From Myrica gale (lineage: Eukaryota > Streptophyta > Magnoliopsida > Fagales > Myricaceae): a stretch of DNA of 64,000 nucleotides. The stretch lies in the NCBI GenBank assembly GCA_963930655.1, contig OZ005604.1, forward strand, positions 1,498,001 to 1,562,000, given 5' to 3'. Position numbers and translations under genes: made by a program. Shown in pieces: positions 1 through 11,936 of the stretch (the first letter of the stretch is position 1; each line of letters starts with the position of its first letter). The notes beneath the pieces were generated by a model, which was given only the letters and a program-made list of their open reading frames with translations, made no database searches and had not been told where the DNA came from.

Positions 1-111
1 TATAGAAAGAATTCCTAAAGAACATCTTGAAAACAAGCAACTGAAAAGGCGGAGATATACAGAAAATCATAAAACGAAAAGGCACCAAAAAAAACCAACA
101 AACTCGTCTCT

Positions 112-3100
112 TCAGGGTTTTCCCTTCCCTGCAGCCCCTTCTCGCTGATTGCGGAACTGACAGAGAAGCTGCTGTGCCTGCACAATAAAAGACAACATAT
201 ATTGTCATCTTTCATCCACACATTTAGCTAGTTATCCACGCAATCACAAAATTTGGACTCTAATTTTGTATAATGACACAGCCTTTGGGACTGAAAACCA
301 TGATAACCGGCCACAGCCTACTTCCAGATTTCCTATATGCGTATGAAACCAATAGTTCAAAACGTTTTAGTTTTCCAAGACGTGTTATGGGAAAACAAAC
401 TGCTTCGTGTAATGCTTTTTAGCCTCTGCCATATGACTGAATCACTCATCTACGGTTAGACCATTGAGAAATGCTAGATGGACAAAGTAGTGGAGCTTTC
501 TAGATGGAAATGGCAGCCGATCATGTTGGGGTAGGAGAGTTGTCTCTCTGAACAAGGAGTATGGTCATGATTAACTCGTGATGCTTTACTCTTTTTCTTA
601 CTGGTGAGTGGACACCAACACCACTGCTCATGAATGGCACATCAGATGAGAAGCAGATTATCAGACCAAAAAAAAAAGTTGTGCAGGCAGGGGATAGAAG
701 AATAGAAGAAGCTGAGTACCTTTTCCTTTGCTCTTGGTGTGCCAGATTGAGATAAGGCAACCAAAGGAGGGACAGCTCCTTCTTGCAGAACCAGGGTACA
801 ATACTTGGGACTGTGGAGGCAGAGTTGCAACAGTATAGAAGCAGCGTTTTCATTTCCTCTCTTGGACCCTGATTCAACAATCTCAACAAGTAAAGGGATA
901 CCCCCTTCCAGCACAATCCCCAAACGCCCCTCCCCAATTGTCGATAGGTTTGCTAGAAGAGCAACAGCCTTGTCAACCATACCAGTAGCAGGGTCCATCA
1001 ACTCAACAAGGTGCTTCACAGCTCCTGCTTGAATTATACGAGCCTTATTTTCATGGAAAATTGACAGGTTAAACAAAGCGGTAGCAGCATCCTTCTTCCC
1101 TCTAAGAGTTCCTGAGTGTAGAAGATCCACCAATGCTTTAACACCACCAGAACGACCGATTTTCACCTTGTATTCTTCTAATTGAGAGAGGCTGAATAGA
1201 GCTACTGCCGAATTTTCTTTGGCTCCATCATTTCCTGTTTTCAGAACATGGATAAGTGGCTCTATGGCACCTGCTTCCGCAATCATGGCCTTATTGTCTT
1301 CATTGATGGATAAATTTAAAAGGGCTGTTACAGCATGCTCTTGTGTTACCTTTGATTCTGAATACAGCAGTGAAAGCAAAGGTGCAATAGCCCCACACTG
1401 GCCTATAATGATGCGATTATGCATTTGGTCCTTTGCAAGAAGCCGCAACTCTTCTGCAGCTGTAGCATTCACTTCACTTGATTGATTTTTAAGGTCTTCA
1501 ATCAATTTCTTGATATGGGAAATTGTGGTCTCCTCATCCGATCCCAATTCAAAAAATGGAAGTAAGCTTGCTCTAAAGTAATTATGGTTTCCATTCCCTG
1601 CGACATCCACTTTTGTCGTGGCGCTGTCGAATTTCTTTCTCGATAACCAAGGAGAAAATCCTGGTTCATTAAATTGAGAAGCAGCAGGACATTCAGTTGT
1701 GATTTCTCCGGACAGCACAATCACATTTTCCTGTTTATTAGATATTCTTGACACGTCATCTGATGGTGGAGGCATATAATCAACACTATAAATAACACTT
1801 GAGCCTGATTCACTCCTGCTATGTACATAGGATTGTTCAGGGGATGGATGGTCAAGCTTTTCTGTCTCTCTGATTAGGCATCCATTGGATTTCTCTACAC
1901 TTAATCTAGCTGAGACATCACTCTTTGGCTTCTGAAATCTGTTTCCAACTTCAGGAGATGATCTTATTGCTGAATTGCTACCATGTAAAGAACAAGGGAA
2001 ATGATCTGTACGGATTAAATCTCCTGGCGACCCATGATCTGATGGGGATGGCACATAGACAAAATTAGTGCGCTCACCGTTCTGAACCTTTATATTGTTT
2101 TCATCACACCAGTTTGCTATCATGGCTTTTACGGTATAATTGGGAATGATATTTGCGTGTGTGAGTGTTTGACGAGTCTTTGGGCAAATAGCCAGCCCAT
2201 GATCAAGCCACTTCTGAATGGAAGACCTCTCGTAAGTTTGACCTGAAGCCAGGATGACAGGATCCAGCATGAGTTCTGATGATAAAGGACAGCGGAAGTA
2301 TGAAGGGACTTCAACTCCAGTTGTGGCTTCAAACTGCCCCATTTTCACCATGTGATCACGAATGTGGGACACAAGATTAGCAATTTGGTAGAGTTGATCG
2401 AGTTCCCCTTTGTCTTTATTGACCTGGGCATTTATTATCTCTTTCTCCACAGAAATACATTCCTTCAAAAGTTCCTGATGTGATGTAAAACTAAGCAATT
2501 CAATAATCTTCACAAGATGATCTCTGCAGTGAACAATATCATCACATTGACTTTTAAGAGCTCCCCCTATATTTTCCGTTATTCTTGCCACCTTCAGACG
2601 TTCAAGTTCCTGCACACAGCGCTGAACCAGCACCAGAAATTAGTCTCGAAATTGATCTTCATGAATAATGGCAGACACAAGCAATAGCGGCATAAAGCTA
2701 CTAAACTAACCACTTTTTGAGGGATATAACAAAGAAAATTTGTAAACTACAAACAATCACAGAAAACAATTTATGCAAACATTATACCTGCACAGAAGTT
2801 AAACTTGACGTACATGGAGATGACTGTAGCAATCTACATAGTATGCGACAAATCTCAAGTGATGAGCTGCGAATTTTCACCAACAATGGTGCACTCTGCA
2901 GAACCTGGAGATGCAGAACATGCTTAAAAAGGTTCATATAGGAAGCTGTCACCACCCCCAAAAATAAAAAAAAAGCACACCCACAAATATTAAAATTTGA
3001 TAGCAAGACACTTTACAAGCCAAAGTTATGACCCTTTTTATAATGTACCCCCAAATTCCCAATAGGTTGTAATGTGCATACTCTTTTAAGATTTGACAGT

Positions 3101-3464
3101 CAAAATCAATCACAAGTAAGCCACATAGCACAATCTTAACGATCAGATCTTAATAGAGGTCACATATTGAAACCTATTCAATAATTTAGGGGTGCACAGA
3201 TTTAAGGTAGGTAATAAGGGGGCACATTACAAAATGGGTCACAATTTTAATTTGGAGGTGAAAAGTGAAATTTCCTTTTCAACTTTTGTTCTTATTTTCT
3301 CAATTCACACAAATCATAAAATAATTTCAGAAAGTCCATTGAAGATACACCTCAAGCAAGAGCCAAAAAGGACGTTTCACAACTAAAAACTGGATATACC
3401 AGCAATACTGTTGCTATTGAATAGTGTGTCCCACGTAGTACTCTCTGTCTTTCTATCTTCTTCT

Positions 3465-3503
<39 letters not shown>

Positions 3504-3861
3504 CTTAATCTTTTTTTTTTTGGGGGGGGGGGGGTGGGGGCGTTAATATTGATCCGGGAAAATGAGCTGATAAGACATGACTTACACTGCAAATTTTACT
3601 TGTTTTTGGAGACCAAGTCTCTATGAACTCCCTAGTCTCATTAACCGTCATATCCATTTCTTCACACTCTTTATAGAGAATTTCATCTGAAGGAATCTTG
3701 TTCTCAACCACTTGATCAAGCACTGCTTTCAAAAGCTTTAATACACTACCTAGATCTCTGTAATCCGTCTGGATAGGCATAGTTTTCATTGTCTGACATG
3801 AAACTAGATGAATGAATCGAGAGATGCTGTTGATCAGACATTTTACCGATGCTGTGTCCAT
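112..3861 (-). CDS. PUB3: U-box/ARM-repeat E3 ubiquitin ligase, PUB3-like
   Basis: Four coding exons join in frame to 786 aa: 3861-3586, 2904-2788, 2621-720 and 177-112. The first donor is GTAAGT and the stop is TGA at 114-112. The protein opens with MDTASVKCLINSISRF, the start typical of plant PUB3. A U-box N-terminal domain covers about residues 1-220. The U-box is at about 235-308 (FRCPLSSELMLDP, then CPKTRQTLTH). A Ser-rich linker follows, then ARM repeats from about 500 to the end (HAVTALLNLS, KENSAVALFSLS, GKKDAATALFNLS). By family knowledge it is a RING-type E3 that binds an E2 through the U-box and substrates through ARM repeats. The small last exon (AQQLLCQFRNQRE...) lies beyond a 542-bp intron and is easily missed, since exon 3 reads through its donor for about 25 codons. 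No lesion is visible; Arabidopsis PUB3 is of similar length. A 5' UTR intron is likely, because an acceptor-like CAG lies just before the ATG. Confidence 0.93.
3469..3540. repeat. CT microsatellite with poly-T and poly-G tracts in PUB3 intron 1
   Basis: About 16 CT units (3469-3501) are followed by a T run and a G-rich run. The tract starts about 45 bp past the exon 1 donor, so the pre-mRNA carries a C-rich then GA-rich stretch close to the 5' splice site. Such tracts are also prone to assembly error. Confidence 0.9.
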
Positions 3862-6300
3862 CTGACCTGTTCTGATAGCAAATATGAAAACATAAAACAG
3901 AATGTAAACAACAAAAATTTATGAACATAAGTGATACTTATGATCGTTAGAATATATTGCTAACAGTAGTCTACAATTTCAAGAGTTTCCTTTCACAATG
4001 ATGAGCTTTGGACTATTATAACATGGCTTTGCGGTTCTAAAGGGAAAAAGCACATACTACCTATTATAGGATGAGAAAAGAAAGATTTTCCTTAAACTAG
4101 CAACAAAATGTCATGCTAAGTCTGCTCTTCTTTTCAAAAGATAAGAAAAGAAACCTTTATCAACGAAGTGATTATTCTTACATGAGCCGACAAGGGATGA
4201 CAAAGATTTCATAGAAAGATATGCGAGAAACAATCAAGGATGAGAAAATTGAACTTGAAGCAGCTGCCATTTCCTGGCAGCTCAAGCAAATGTAACATGA
4301 AAGAACAAAAATGTGATCAAATAGTCAGTACCTAGTTTCAGTCTGTCGGAAGGCAGAGGACTACCAATCAGAAAGTGATGGGAGAGTATCAAGGAGGGCA
4401 GAGGACTACCAAACACAACAACAAACGAACAGAGTCAATCTAACAAAAGCAGCCTGAAGGGGAGCAGAAAGTGATGTGAGAATCATATCATGGTGGAATA
4501 GCCAGTATAAAGTTCCCAGAAAGTTGAGGGGAATGAGGAAGAAAATCTGGTACCCATGGATGATAACCATGTAGGCAATTTAGGCGTAAGAGACCTCACG
4601 AAACTAAGCACTATAAAATGGAATAAGTAGAATGTGTAACTCCTATAGCCTGTTGATATTGTCTCTGCAATGAGCTTGTAATCTAGCTACCATGTAACGA
4701 CATTCATGTCATCCCATGAACTGAATATACATCTGAAATGAGTGATCTTTAACAGAAAGAAGCATTCGAAAACCCCCCTCAACCTAACTATGGAAACCAT
4801 CTAGTGCCACAAGTGATGCCCCATCTTGAGGCTCCAATTACGTAATACATACCAAGTTAGGTTGCTTTTGAACTGAATGCTGACAAAAGGCAGAATAAGC
4901 TTGAGCAGAAGTAAATCACGTAATTGCTAAGTGTCACACATGTCGGACTTGTAACTGTGGAAGCAAGTATAGAGCATACACTCGAACATTTATCTTCCTC
5001 GGAAATGCATCTCACGTTCCAGTGACAAAGATATGTGACTGCATAAACCTTTTGGCACCTAGCAGAAAATCATTAGAAGTTCAGCTTCCAAACTTGTGGA
5101 CATGACACAATGACCTTGAGCAACTATTCCTGAAATAAGACACTCATTCGGGGAACATGAAGCTAAGAAGACCATAATAAACTTTGCCACCCCTGTTAGT
5201 GAAACATACTTATTGGGTCATTCATCCTAGTTTCGCAATTGAGTCTCTTACATAAAATGAGGGAATTCGAATTTAACCATCCGTTTTTTTTTTGGCAAAA
5301 ACTTTCTAACTGCTATTCCACATGTAGAAAACAGGAAAAGAACCTTTCGGCAGGAACAACAAATTCCGCGCCTATTGCTCCCTCGAGCGAAGCCTGGAGC
5401 TTATAGTAAATTCTTTCTCAACCTCCCTCTAAAGCTTCGGTGGGGAGAAACTTACAGAAGGCTAACACTTTACACTTTACCTGGGAAAACAAGAACCAAA
5501 CTGAATTGAGCCTAAAACAACTATATTGGAAAGATTGAAAAGAATCTTCCAGATATAGGAACCATTTGAATAAAAAAGTCCAAACATTTAATTTTTCTAC
5601 TTCCAAGCCGCCTTTTCAGCACAAACCACAGGGCGTGGCAATTTGCTATAGCAACAAACGTCGCTTCAAACGTTAGAAACAGGAACATTGTGAAGCCAAG
5701 TTGAAACATTTCTCTTCAAAAGAGAACCGATGGTTCCCTCAGCAATTTAGCACACCCAATTTCTGCGATCACGTCCTCAGAGTTTCACACAAGACCCAGA
5801 AGAGTTACACCGCTAACATCATATATAAAAAAAGGAATCCCATGGCTCATTTAATCTCCTACTAGTCCACAAGATATCCACAAATTCACGAAAAACCTAA
5901 GATTTTTTTGTTGAAAAATACCAGAAAGTTTTAATTGAAGCATACCTCTATGCATGTGTCTTAAGCTTGCAGGTTAAAGCATAAACAGATCTTGATGAAC
6001 CCCAAAGGTGGAAACTTCAAAATGGAAACCGAATATGTGACAGCTAAATGTCAAACCTTTGGTCACACTCACAGGTACAGGCCCTCATGCCGTGCTTTCC
6101 TTACAAAGCTGCATGAGAGAGAGAGAGAGAGTGCAAGAACTAGACGTATAATTTTTAACTCCTTTTTGGGGGAAAAGTTAATAAAGGGTAAACTGATGGG
6201 GCCAATGTAGTTGCAGATTTGTTGAGCTTTGTGAGGAAATTTAACTAAAAAGAACATAATCATGATAAGCAGGAAGATTAAGAGAACGTGGGGACTATCA
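3862..6300. other. Upstream region of PUB3, probably 5' UTR intron and promoter
   Basis: No coding similarity is visible on either strand. An acceptor-like sequence on the minus strand just before the PUB3 ATG suggests that the 5' UTR continues in an upstream exon, perhaps between 5400 and 6200, but I cannot place it. A short GA microsatellite (about 6114-6130) lies in the candidate leader or promoter. Confidence 0.4.
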
Positions 6301-8199
6301 TGGGTTTTTGGGGATCATATGTTATACTTTTTTTTTCTGCGTGGGATCATATGTTATATATACATTAGATAGGAAAAATGTGTTAAAAGAAGTCAAAACT
6401 TGTTTATTAGTGGATGAAACAAAAGATTTGACAGAAAAAAAAGTACCCGAGATTGTTTTCAGGACTTTTTCTCCTTCTGACGAAGATACCCTTTACTTGT
6501 TTCCTAATTCACGATGTATATGGCTTCATTATTTTGGATGGATTCCTTTTTTTCTTTCATTTCCTTCACTTTTTTTTTTAACGTTTATGCTGCTGAGGAG
6601 ATTTCCTTCTCTCTCTACCTCTAGTCTCAATCGTAAGATTCCTGTCAGTGGTCTATTTTTATCTTAAAAGCCAAACTAAAAAACAAAAAAGGAAATAGTT
6701 GCTTCAGTCCTACACAAACACACCAATCTCATGCAACTTGGGGGGGGGGGGGGGGGCAATTTGCGTCACTCCAACCAATATGAAAGGTTGGAACACCTAC
6801 CCCCATTGTATTGGACCATTCAACCATTAACATAAAAGTAGGACTAAAATAAACAAAATATTTATTTAATAATCAATGTAAATCAAATAAAAATGTATGA
6901 ATTTTCCTTTCCTTTAACTTTCAATGACGTTTTGTCTAATGATTGTTGTACCGGACGATTATTTTACAGTATTTTATTTGAATTTTGATTGGTTATGTTT
7001 AGGATTCAAACTCTTGATTTGTGACATTTTCATTTGGCAGCCAAATAGAACAATGTAGTATTAGTAATATGAGGGAACCTGCAACCAATAGGGTAAATGA
7101 GGGGATGATGAATATGAAAAAGCTCGAAAATGATGGTAGGTTATTGTCTCTTTGTTTTGTTATGAATATACTAGTTAGGTAAAAGAAGCAAGAAGGTCAA
7201 CAGACTTTTTTAAGGTCATTTTATGCTTTGATGTTTAGCTTTGATCAACAAGGCAACTGCAATACAGGAGTCATCTTTGGTAAAAGTAGCGTATTGTGAT
7301 GATGGTTTGAACTGAAGATAACAAGACGAAAAAAAATATGGAACTTTAAGTCAGCTGATCCCAAATAGTGCCTTAAAAGCATGAAGAAAATCATGAGTCA
7401 AAGGACATTAAGACACTCTAATGACAGAAGGTAGAGTTTGATTTCAACCACAAATAACCTTGACAACCACTAACCTTTTGGGACATATGATTGCAAAACC
7501 AGAATTCACAAGAAAAAGACAAACAGCCTTTGTTACATCAGTATTTACACGTTTGGAAAGGACGTTTATTTTGCCAAACAGTGTTGTCTAGGGGGGATGT
7601 TATGGAACTTCTGTCCTGGACTTTTTTGTTTGGTACTTGGTAAAATTGACCCTGCAAAATAACTTGGCATTTCAGGGAATGTTGCAATCAAATCCTTGGG
7701 AAGGATTGTCGCTTTTTTTGTTCAGCTTAACCCAGTGCACCCTCACTGGATGTATTGGTTGATCTCATTAAAGATCAAAAGATGCTGAAACTTGACCTAA
7801 CCAAACCTATCAATTAATTCCCTGTGCTATTAACCCATCTGTCATGCTATTAGTTCAATAAATAGACAGGTCCTTCTAAACCAATTTCATTAATTAAGCA
7901 GCGATCTTGCTCGTGCTATGTTGGGACTAGCTGGAACAGGGTATGTGAATTCCAGTCCAAACAAGAAATAATGCAAATGAGGCACACTTACGATGAACCC
8001 AAAGAGGCATTATTCGAACTTTTTCTGTCTTTCCTTTGTATATGGCCCTTTCTGTCGGTAAAAGTAATCCTTGTTGATAAGGTTAGTGATTAAAGTCTCC
8101 CTTTTCTATCTTACATTGTTTGGAACCTTAATTACTCCTGTAATATGTTAGATTCAATCATAGATTCTTACCACTTGTCATTTTTTATGATCTTTTGGG
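6301..8199. other. Intergenic, no gene seen
   Basis: AT-rich DNA with a poly-G run near 6741-6757. The open frames are short, contain homopolymers and resemble nothing I recognise. Confidence 0.5.
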
Positions 8200-8207
8200 G
8201 TAACTTC

Positions 8208-9958
8208 CAGAGGCGGAGCCAGGGGGTGCGGGTGGGGGCGGCCGCCCCCCTGGCTCCTAAAGTTCTTTAATTTTTTTTTATACATATATATTAAGAAGTA
8301 TATCTGCCCCCACTGGCCCAGGCTTGCTTCAGGCCAGTGGGGGCGGGACGGGCCAACGGGGGCGAGGCCCAGGCCTGCGTTAAAACCTGAACGTAGACAT
8401 ATGATTCTGCGTTAAAATAAGACTGTCGTTCATGTCTACCCACTTCAGCAGAGAAATAGAGACTAACGAGACCACAATTACATAGGCGCGTCAGTGTCAG
8501 CCATAGGCATGTGGCCGCTGACAACAGTTTTATTTTCTGATTTTTTGGCTGATTTCTCTTATTTTATTTTTTTTGTTGTTGTCTGAAGTCGTTGGCTCAT
8601 GGTTGATCGTTACACCTGGCTAGCTGGCCTTTACCAACGTGAACCAAATGCTGTGGGTCTATTAAAGGCACCGAGAGGCACCCCTACAAAACAACAAGTG
8701 GACCTTTGGACCCAGAGCTTCTTTTCAGAGTGCTCCACATCAGCTTCTCTTCAGAGTGACCCAGACCTTTGGACCCCTACAAGACATTTACACGATAAAC
8801 GTACCATCTGGATCCTCTTTGCACTTACCTCTCATAATTTTTCAACGTCAAGATAATGTTATGTCAAGTTTTTTTAACCTTTATACGTTTCCCCAAGTTT
8901 TCAAAGTTCATTGCTGACCTATTTGATTTCGCAAGGCGATGAATATATACATCCTAGCTACCGGCTGTATGGGATCCAATCTTGATATCACATATAAATT
9001 TTACACGAAGGCATGATTGTTTCCTTTGAGTTCACTTTTTTTTCCATTTGAGTTAACTAATCCATATTGGATTTCATTTATTGGAGAGCGAAAATAGCAA
9101 ATAAAATATTGAATTCAGGGTTTCCTATTAGGTCAATACAGTGAGTAACGAGACTTGACTTTTGATCAAAACAAAAGTTCACCTTCGCATGCAACAATTC
9201 GTTCATTTCATCAAAATTAATGTTAATTTGTTCCTGATTGCTGACCAGTGTTGCAACTGAAAATATGGCAGGGCTCACTCATCCTTAAACGACTCTCATG
9301 AGGAATGAAAAACTCCCTTTTTATAGCATATGAAAAAGCAATCTTATGGGCTCCACTGGTTTTAAGCCCAAAATCAAGCCGCTTGTTTGATTAGCTTTAG
9401 TGAATATAGGATGTACTAGTGGGCTCGACGACAAGGCAATAAGATAAAGATCGCGTCAGGAGCCCTTCAGAGGGTGTTCAGTGCCGCCACTGGCCAGAGC
9501 CCAGTTTAGATGAAGAAGTTGTATTTTGCATGACCAACAGTGTTACTCGAGAATGCTCGTGATGTTAACGAATTATTGGCTTCCCTTAAAAAGCAAACGG
9601 GAAAAGGAGTTCGTAGCTCGAACTATATAATCTCAGCTTAATTAATTAAGATCTATTATTATCCATATAAATAACTTTTGAACACGTTGTAATTAATCTT
9701 GTCACTCTAGCAGAATTAAATGCATAATTGCATCTATAGTCCTTATGATTTGAGTGACTGCTTCTTTTGTGGAATCAATTACAGTGCTTCATTGATAATG
9801 AGATAAAGATACTTCATTTGAGAAAGTTCAATACTTTTAGTCTTTAATTTTCAATATTTTTACTTTAAGACATTTTTTGCATTACGTAGAAATTTTTTTT
9901 GATGTCATTTCGCCTTAAGAATTTGCCCCCCTCAACTTGGATCATGGCTCCGCCACTG
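8208..9958. mobile_element. Non-autonomous hAT element with 8-bp target duplication
   Basis: The ends are CAGAGGCGGAGCCA (left) and the reverse complement of CAGTGGCGGAGCCA (right), 13 of 14 identical. The direct repeat GTAACTTC flanks the element exactly (8200-8207 and 9959-9966). An 8-bp duplication plus CAGNGGCGGAGCC-type termini is diagnostic of plant hAT transposons. The 1751-bp interior has no transposase-like frame (no hAT dimerisation domain or BED finger), so it must be mobilised in trans. Near the left end a perfect 13-bp stem (8306-8318 with 8332-8344) encloses a 13-nt loop. Confidence 0.9.
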
Positions 9959-9966
9959 GTAACTTC

Positions 9967-11936
9967 CATTATCAAACAATAATAATAGGCTTATATGATG
10001 CGGGTAAGCCTCCTGAATACTGTAAACTCACCTCATTTTCAATATCTTGACTGGTGCTAGACAAGCTCCCAAAACCAACTTATTCTAGAACGAGAAGCAG
10101 GTTTTGGCATTTGCTTACAGAAACGAAAAGGAACAAAAGGAAAGAGTCTGGGGCATTTTCTTTTCTCTTATTGGCAGATTCATTATTGCAGATTCTGACA
10201 AACAGCAGGCCACAAGTATAATAAAAGGGATTATACATTAGGGCTGTTCACCAATGGGCCGAAATCGACCAAAGCTGACTGAAACCAGCTTGTCTAGCCA
10301 GTTTTGGAAAGGCTCGATTTGGTTGTTGGTCCAAAAAATTATCCACGATTTGGTGCTCGGTTTCTAGGCCTCAGTGTACCGAGACCGAGCCAGTTGCATC
10401 ATGCGCCCCCCCCCCCCCCCCCACACACACATCACACTATGTAGGCACACCTTCCATTTTCATACAAGTGACGTAAAAGCAGCTGAATTATTGTAATGTC
10501 CTTACTTCTTCCTCCTTTTCTTGGCGTGAGAGAGGGAGGACCCTAGCTTTTCAGTAGAATAAAGCAAAGGGTAGGGCTTGAACGCTAGGTCTAGAAACAA
10601 TTGGCTTAGTAATTCAAACAAAATTTTTGTTTTTCTATGGAAGAACGGCAGCACGTCCGCATTGGAATATCCTCGATTATGGTGGTGGAATACCACAATC
10701 AAACTTGAATGTCTACAATAAAACACCCAAAGCCGACCTGAAAACCACCAAAGACCTAAAATAAACCAAAAAGGCTAAACAAAATAACACAATCAACTAT
10801 TATATCTTAACATAATCCCACATTGAATTCTTTTACTCTACTTTGACCTCCATATCATTTTCTCATAAACCCACATGCTAGAATTTCATATTACTTAGGT
10901 CAACAAGTAGCTACTTTACTACGGCATTCCATTGCTTAAAACGTATCTTTTTTTTTCCTTGATCATATATATTTAAGAGTGCACACCTGTTTGTGCCGTA
11001 TACGCTATGTCGCCACTTCAAAGGACAGATTTATAAAGGAAGAGAAAAAGACTTGGGAGTCCAATCATACTTTCACTGAGAGGTAAAGCTCTCACTTACG
11101 AACAGGAGGAAGCTGCAGCATACGACTCGGTTCCTGTGGTGAGCTACAGAAAGAGAGCTCTTGTTCAGACAAGTACAAGATTTTCGTGAGATTCTATGAA
11201 GCATGCCATGTGCTATTTTCACCGTCTGGTTTCACACAAATGGAAAGTAGGGCCATCCATGTTGGTACTTTTGGGCTCTTTGGCTACAAGTCTCCATCAT
11301 CAAAAGCTTAGGACACATTTTGGCCTTGAAGGCTGCCCAAAGGCTTCGTAGGAAATAAGGGACACCAACTTCACTGAACTGATAAAAAATAAGACACCAA
11401 ATGAAAACATACAACTGCTTCATTAGCCTTGCGCCAATCCAATTTTCTCCGAGGAACATATGTAAATCATTTCTGGTTGGAGTTTCTTATGTATTATGGA
11501 CAGAATAATTTTTTTCTTTTTGATAAGTAAACAGAATAATACTTTACAAAGAAAACAAGGACGCGGATGCCAAGTTCTAACATGGCATGGAAGCCTTTAA
11601 TTACACTATACAAGAAAAGCTCAATAATCAAATGACATCTCCAAGGTTTTGGACCATGAGCAGCAGAGGTGTACAGCCTACTCGTATTTGCTACTTTTAG
11701 GTATTCTGTAATTGCCAACTACTCTGAAAAGACTTCGTTACTAGAGGAATCCAATGAATATGTTGTCTGAGAGGTTCCCCTTGCCATACGGTAAGTGCAC
11801 AACAATAACCTTGTTACAATCTTTAAAATCCTCTGCACATCTCCCCATCAAATGAGTGTCACAATCTGATGAATAAAAAATGACTTAATGTTGAAATCTT
11901 GAACCAAACCCAGCTCCATCATAAGTGGTTTACTAG
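9967..11936. other. Intergenic with an old hAT-like end
   Basis: No gene seen. At about 10236 the sequence TAGGGCTGTTCACC matches the terminus of the larger hAT at 61234, so roughly 10236-10405 is probably a truncated relative; its other end is missing and a poly-C tract (about 10405-10422) follows. A 21-bp LINE-tail insert sits at 11510-11530 (listed separately). Confidence 0.5.
11510..11530 (-). mobile_element. Tail-only LINE insert (21 bp) with target duplication
   Basis: ACAGAATAAT occurs at 11500-11509 and again at 11531-11540. Between them are 21 bp that read on the minus strand as TTACTTATC followed by an A-rich tail. TTACTTATC-An is the 3' terminus of the L1 copies at 38172 and 51189. 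This is read as target-primed insertion truncated almost to nothing. Confidence 0.6.

Noticed and set aside
642..719. Read-through end of the large PUB3 exon (VLSFFYSSIPCLHNF...)
   Set aside because: A GT donor at 719-718 and an exon at 177-112 encoding AQQLLCQFRNQRE give the family's normal C-terminus, so this extension is intron.
1219..1485. Plus-strand frames across the PUB3 ARM region
   Set aside because: Antisense shadows of the ARM repeats; the minus strand has the clear protein.
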